Position numbers and translations under genes: made by a program. A stretch of 54,935 bases of DNA. Source: Paenibacillus sp. VTT E-133291. GTDB taxonomy: Bacteria; Bacillota; Bacilli; Paenibacillales; Paenibacillaceae. The notes beneath the pieces were generated by a model, which did no database searches, was not told where the DNA came from, and saw only the letters and a list, made by a program, of their open reading frames with translations. How positions within the stretch are numbered: position 1 is the first letter of the stretch; each line of letters starts with the position of its first letter. This document shows, in pieces, positions 51,267 to 54,935 of this stretch. The stretch is from assembly GCF_002264395.1 (NCBI RefSeq), contig NZ_NFVA01000046.1, positions 1 through 54,935 of the forward strand, given 5' to 3'.

Positions 51267-53036
51267 TTATTCTGCTGCTGACAAATTGATCTTCCGGATC
51301 ACTTCCAGAGGAATTTTCGGCGTCCGGTCCGCTGTTAGCAGTCCGTTCACTTCCTGCTGGACATCCGTAATCTGCGTGTAGCAGTATCCGCAAATATAAG
51401 GCGTGTCCTTGATTGCCTGCGTAATCTTGCTGAACCGCCCGATGAACGCCTCCTCATTACTTACCTGCTCTCCGTAGCCCCAGCCTTCGTCGGAATTAAA
51501 AGCAATGCCCCCGAATTCACTGACCATCACCGGCTGGCTGCGGTATTCATAGCCTTTTGCCATCACATATTTCCAGTTGTTGAAAGATAATCCTCCGCCT
51601 AGTACGCTGCCGGAGTCAGCATAACGCTCTAGCAAGGCATCTCCGCTCTGCTCATAATCATGCAGGGTGATGATGTCACTGATTGTATGCTCCCAGCCGT
51701 CATTCACAATGACCGGACGATTAGGATCAATAGCTTTGGTCAGATGATAAATGGCTTCCGTAAATTTCTGCTGCTGCTTATTCGTGTAGACTTGCGGAAT
51801 ACCCCAGGATTCGTTAAAAGGCACCCAGGTGATAATTGAAGGATGGTTATACTGCTGGCGCACAATCTCTGTCCATTCATTCGTAAAGCTCTCCACTGCC
51901 TCATCATTGAACTCGAAAGTCGCCGCCATCTCCGACCAAACCAACAGGCCTTTCACATCACACCAGTAGAGGAACCGGGCATCCTCGATCTTCATATGCT
52001 TACGCACGCCGTTATAACCCATAGCCAGAATTGCGTCGATATCGGCAATCAGCGCCTCTTCTGACGGCGGGGTCAAGTGGCTTTCCGGCCAATAGCCCTG
52101 ATCCAGAATCAGCCGCTGATACATAGGCGTATTGTTAAGCAGCACCTTGCCTTGTTCGATGGAAATTTTGCGGAGGCCGAAGTAGGAATATACCCGGTCA
52201 ATGACCAGATCATCTTTATATAAAATAAACTCCACTTCGTACAGCGCCGGTGCCGCAGGTGACCATGACTGCAGCTTCCACGGGCCATTCGCTTCATGGG
52301 TCAGCTCCACATCCAGCTGCAGCCAGGCCCGGTCTACATGCAGCGAGACCTGCTTAAATGTCTTCTGCTGCGTGCTGATCCGGGTCTCCAGGCGGAGATT
52401 ATCCTCCGCTGCCTGTGTCTGATATTCAAAACGTACCGAGCGGTTATCAAGATCCGGCGTGATTTTGACAGCCTTGAGATAGGAGGGCGATACATACTCT
52501 ACCCACGCACTTTGCCAGATTCCCGTTGTCTGCACATAGAAGCACTCGAAGTTCTCATCCACCCAGCGCTGCTTGCCCCGCGGCTGTGTACAGCTCTGGC
52601 TGTCTTCCGCTTTGACTATCAGCCGGTTGTACACTCCTGCACCAGTGTTCACATAATCGGTAATATCCAGCGAAAAGGCCGCATAACCGCCTTGATGCCC
52701 ACCGGCGAAGCAGCCATTAACCCATACCTTAGCGGTATAATCGACTGCCTGGAAATTGAGTATCACTCGCTTACCGTTCAAATCAGCAGGAAGCTTCAGT
52801 TCCCGCTCATACCATACATAAGGATGGAAGGCGGTCTCGCCGATTCCGCTGGCCTGCGTCTCATAAGTGAAAGGAACCTGTATCTTCAAATCCCCGTGCA
52901 GATGCTCATTCCATTTGTCCCGCTCGCCAATGTTGTCATCATCAAACCGGAAATCCCATTCCCCGTTAAGGCTCTGCCAGTCGTTACGGACGAACTGCGG
53001 CCGCGGATAATCCTTGATATAGTGCTGGGTTGCCAT
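51267..53036 (-). CDS. Glycoside hydrolase family 2 enzyme (beta-galactosidase-like)
   Basis: Cytoplasmic GH2 enzyme, 589 residues, with the usual order: sugar-binding jelly-roll (about 20-185), Ig-like domain (about 190-290) and TIM barrel (about 295-589). Acid/base E409 in PFNESWG and nucleophile E507 in VSEFGG are present. The protein ends with the barrel and lacks the C-terminal domains of LacZ, as in compact beta-galactosidases, beta-glucuronidases or related enzymes; the sugar specificity is open. The ATG at 53036 is 13 bases after AAGGAG; the upstream ATG at 53063 begins before that site. It precedes the GH93-like gene by 138 bp, and both may be one unit. No signal peptide is present, so it acts on imported fragments. 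Confidence 0.9.
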   Translation of the reverse strand: MATQHYIKDYPRPQFVRNDWQSLNGEWDFRFDDDNIGERDKWNEHLHGDLKIQVPFTYETQASGIGETAFHPYVWYERELKLPADLNGKRVILNFQAVDYTAKVWVNGCFAGGHQGGYAAFSLDITDYVNTGAGVYNRLIVKAEDSQSCTQPRGKQRWVDENFECFYVQTTGIWQSAWVEYVSPSYLKAVKITPDLDNRSVRFEYQTQAAEDNLRLETRISTQQKTFKQVSLHVDRAWLQLDVELTHEANGPWKLQSWSPAAPALYEVEFILYKDDLVIDRVYSYFGLRKISIEQGKVLLNNTPMYQRLILDQGYWPESHLTPPSEEALIADIDAILAMGYNGVRKHMKIEDARFLYWCDVKGLLVWSEMAATFEFNDEAVESFTNEWTEIVRQQYNHPSIITWVPFNESWGIPQVYTNKQQQKFTEAIYHLTKAIDPNRPVIVNDGWEHTISDIITLHDYEQSGDALLERYADSGSVLGGGLSFNNWKYVMAKGYEYRSQPVMVSEFGGIAFNSDEGWGYGEQVSNEEAFIGRFSKITQAIKDTPYICGYCYTQITDVQQEVNGLLTADRTPKIPLEVIRKINLSAAE

Positions 53037-53137
53037 TAAACTGCACACGCTCCTTATGAACAATATTTTTGTTTCATTACAATAATTATGTATTAATTAT
53101 TACAGAATCTTCTGAAATGTCAATCGTAGAATGCATA

Positions 53138-53173
53138 GAAAAAAGAACCTTTGCCTATGGCATCAGGTTCTTC
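53138..53173 (-). terminator. Terminator of the ArsR-type regulator gene
   Basis: On the minus strand AAGAACCT...AGGTTCTT arms, with an inner TGCC/GGCA pairing, are followed by TTTTTT, about 40 bp past the stop codon. Confidence 0.88.
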
Positions 53174-53213
53174 GCATGTTCATCACTTTGCTGTCAGAAT
53201 CAATTACTCCTGA

Positions 53214-54158
53214 TTACTGTACGGTATAAAAAATCTTCATCACCAGATCCTGTTCATAATCGCCGAACTTTTTGCCGAACAGATTCATTCCGCCCTTGAA
53301 TACCGCATTCTCCTTCACACCCACCCGCAGATCCACATGGTTCTGCTTAGTAAGCCTCAGTTGGCTTAGATTGACGGTTGATATCTCTTGGTGGTCAATG
53401 GTGCTGCGGGTGTTGTCTACACTCCAGGTCTTGAGCGAGCCGAATTGCGTTCCCGTATCGAGCCACCAGGAAGGATTCAGCTTCCCGCGTCTGCCGCCGA
53501 AATCACCGGGCGACGTCCAGGTACCAACCTCCACATTATTGATCCACAGCGTAATATCCGAAGGCCAGTCATTCTCATAATTCGGCGCCTCGGAACAGAT
53601 TTCCATCGAGAACTGAATCAGGCGGATGGCAGCCCCTTGCGGAATTTCCAGCGGATAGCGGTACTCGAGATAGCCCTTGCGCAGCCAGAGTAGCTGGGCA
53701 TGAACCTTGTCAGGATGGAAAAAGCCCGCCGGCGAGTCCTCCACAATAATCGGCCCTGTCTCACTAACCATGCCGCAGGTTGGCGCTGCTTCACAAGCTG
53801 TGAAGTTACCGATCGGCATCTCAATTTCATAGCAATAATCGCCTTGATCCGCCTGCGCACGACGTTCCGGTACATTTATGACGATCTTGATATCATCATA
53901 GATGCGGCTACAGACCTTCATGGCTCCGCGCGAAGCAGGCAGCAGCTCGGTCTCAATCAGCTTGGCTTGTTCCAGCACCTTCACATTCGAAGCGGCGGTG
54001 GATACCGGTATCTCCAGCGCTTCAGCCAGCTCCACTACATTCATTCTTCGGATGTTCAACAACTCCAGCATTCTCAATCTAAGCTCCGTAGACAGCGCAT
54101 GTGTCACTTTCACCAGATCATCAAGATGTTCCATGGATAATTCCAGAATATCGATCAC
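53214..54158 (-). CDS. ArsR-type winged-helix regulator with large C-terminal domain
   Basis: Cytoplasmic DNA-binding protein of up to 314 residues. Residues about 15-75 form an ArsR/MarR-like winged helix (STELRLRMLELLNIRRMNVV; ALEIPVSTAASNVKVLEQA). The remaining 230 residues are a beta-rich domain of unknown ligand, larger than in metal-sensing ArsR proteins, as found in regulators beside glycosidase genes in Paenibacillus. The start is uncertain: GTG at 54158 lies directly on GCGGAG, whereas ATG at 54134 (MEHLDDL) has TGGAA eight bases upstream and leaves the winged helix intact. It ends at a strong terminator and precedes the GH2 gene, so control of the GH2-GH93 genes is a reasonable inference. 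Confidence 0.85.
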   Translation of the reverse strand: MIDILELSMEHLDDLVKVTHALSTELRLRMLELLNIRRMNVVELAEALEIPVSTAASNVKVLEQAKLIETELLPASRGAMKVCSRIYDDIKIVINVPERRAQADQGDYCYEIEMPIGNFTACEAAPTCGMVSETGPIIVEDSPAGFFHPDKVHAQLLWLRKGYLEYRYPLEIPQGAAIRLIQFSMEICSEAPNYENDWPSDITLWINNVEVGTWTSPGDFGGRRGKLNPSWWLDTGTQFGSLKTWSVDNTRSTIDHQEISTVNLSQLRLTKQNHVDLRVGVKENAVFKGGMNLFGKKFGDYEQDLVMKIFYTVQ

Positions 54159-54870
54159 TCCGCTTTGCTATCTATTTGAACTATAACATTGAACTTTTGA
54201 ACTCTTATTTCCCCTTTTTGGCAATGATGTAACTGCGATGGAACGGGAAGAAAGCAAATTCACTATTTCGATTTAAATTCCTGCACAAAATACAACATTC
54301 CCCTCATTAAATCGGCTTTAATCAGAAAATATCTGGTTTGAGCAGTGTAATCATAACACAGCGGTCACAATAACTGTCACCTGCAGCAGCGTACCGCCTA
54401 ATAATAAACGCCGGCCGAGCCATTGCTTTTCCCTTACCGATTCGACAAACACTGGCGTATTTCCTTTCGCTGCAGGGCAGGTTCGTAACTTGACGATTGT
54501 TATAGGTACATGGCTTAATGCCTTCTTGCCCAAGATATTCAAACAGATTGTTTTTCAGATGTTCTACAGTCTCGAATGAGTTGCTGTACCTCTTGAAGAA
54601 AAGCCGCACATGTTATTCATAATCCTTGTTTGTTCGCTGGCTTCCTGTTCTTTCTTCCAGAACAAAAATTGCGACAACGCTTCTGTCTATACCACTGCTT
54701 TGTTGTTCTTAATTTGTTTAATTCTAACCATAATAAAAACCCCCTTCTAGAACTTGTTATTATACAAGCACTGAAAAGGAGTATTATGACCTTGAGTCCT
54801 GTATACTCGAATGTTATTTCCAGACACACAGAACCCTAGCTTATTATAGAAGCTTTCCTTTAAGAAAAAC
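54159..54870. other. Intergenic region without a confident gene
   Basis: About 710 bp between the ArsR-type gene and the tRNA terminator. Open frames at 54322-54609 (minus, 95 codons) and 54630-54839 (plus, 69 codons) show no recognisable domain. The 95-codon frame is interlaced with a second minus-strand frame, which suggests non-coding or decayed DNA. Within the plus frame, ATG at 54785 follows AAAAGGAG closely and gives a 17-codon ORF (MTLSPVYSNVISRHTEP) that may be a leader or remnant. No inverted-repeat ends or transposase motifs were identified. Confidence 0.5.
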
Positions 54871-54896
54871 AAAAAAACCTTGATTTCTCAAGGTTT
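54871..54896 (-). terminator. Rho-independent terminator of the tRNA gene
   Basis: On the minus strand CCTTGA-GAAA-TCAAGG is followed by seven T. It begins about 10 bp after the tRNA 3' end. Confidence 0.9.
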
Positions 54897-54905
54897 TCAC
54901 TGTGA

Positions 54906-54935
54906 TGCCGAGGACGGGGGTCGAACCCGTACGGT
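54906..54935 (-). tRNA. 3' end of a tRNA gene (probably tRNA-Leu), truncated by the window
   Basis: The minus strand shows a T-arm (ACGGG, loop TTCGACC, CCCGT), then the 3' acceptor strand CCTCGGC and discriminator A; CCA is not encoded (TCA follows). The 5' acceptor strand would be GCCGAGG, and A as discriminator fits tRNA-Leu, but the anticodon lies outside the window. Confidence 0.82.

Noticed and set aside
54322..54609. 95-codon minus-strand ORF, considered as a transposase remnant
   Set aside because: No DDE residues, IS ends or known motif could be identified, a second frame overlaps it, and it has no clear start site. I left it as intergenic.

Overview
The window looks like chromosomal DNA of a Paenibacillus-type Firmicute. 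Signs of this are S-layer-homology (SLH) anchored surface enzymes, LplABC-like and MalFG-like sugar ABC transporters, YesM/YesN-type two-component systems, AraC, LacI and ArsR regulators beside glycoside hydrolases, strong AGGAGG-type ribosome binding sites with many TTG starts, and cre-like operators. Nearly all genes run on the minus strand. Apart from one region it is a dense run of glycan-uptake and glycan-degradation loci.

Layout. 1-9243: a minus-strand operon of two permeases, a solute-binding lipoprotein, an SGNH esterase, a GH110 alpha-1,3-galactosidase and a GH95 alpha-fucosidase. The hydrolases lack signal peptides, so glycans appear to be imported and then trimmed in the cytoplasm. 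GH110 plus GH95 fits an alpha-Gal/alpha-Fuc capped glycan such as the blood-group B epitope. 9570-10493: an Xre-type regulator carrying seven exact 29-residue repeats. 10639-12930: a membrane AraC regulator. 13131-17963: a sugar-nucleotide-type epimerase and a large SLH-anchored GH27 enzyme. The GH27 promoter is nearly a copy of the first operon's promoter, so the two are probably co-activated, plausibly by the AraC protein.

18325-19258: a plus-strand TPR-type regulator overlapping a 44-codon gene for a secreted peptide, arranged like Rap-Phr quorum-sensing pairs. This is the best candidate for an undescribed system here. 19404-34129: a membrane-anchored binding protein with its YesMN pair, then a 2162-residue SLH protein with a duplicated DUF4874/DUF4832-like unit and a MalFG-type transporter. 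These face a divergent GH31 plus Gfo/Idh/MocA operon and a LacI repressor gene; similar TTTGCGCAAA-like sites mark the three promoters.

38658-41071: a diguanylate cyclase and a small nucleotidyltransferase-like protein. 41203-54158: a second transporter/two-component cluster with two paralogous binding proteins, one at each end, preceded by a GH93-like exo-arabinanase, a GH2 enzyme and an ArsR-type regulator, suggesting plant arabinan or arabinogalactan use. The window ends inside a minus-strand tRNA gene (probably tRNA-Leu). A near-copy of that tRNA's terminator lies 16 kb away after the diguanylate cyclase gene.

Three genes (first permease, AraC regulator, LacI repressor) have good Shine-Dalgarno sequences and coding sense upstream of any ATG/GTG/TTG, suggesting non-canonical initiation. 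All functions are read from sequence and remembered family features; no database search was run.
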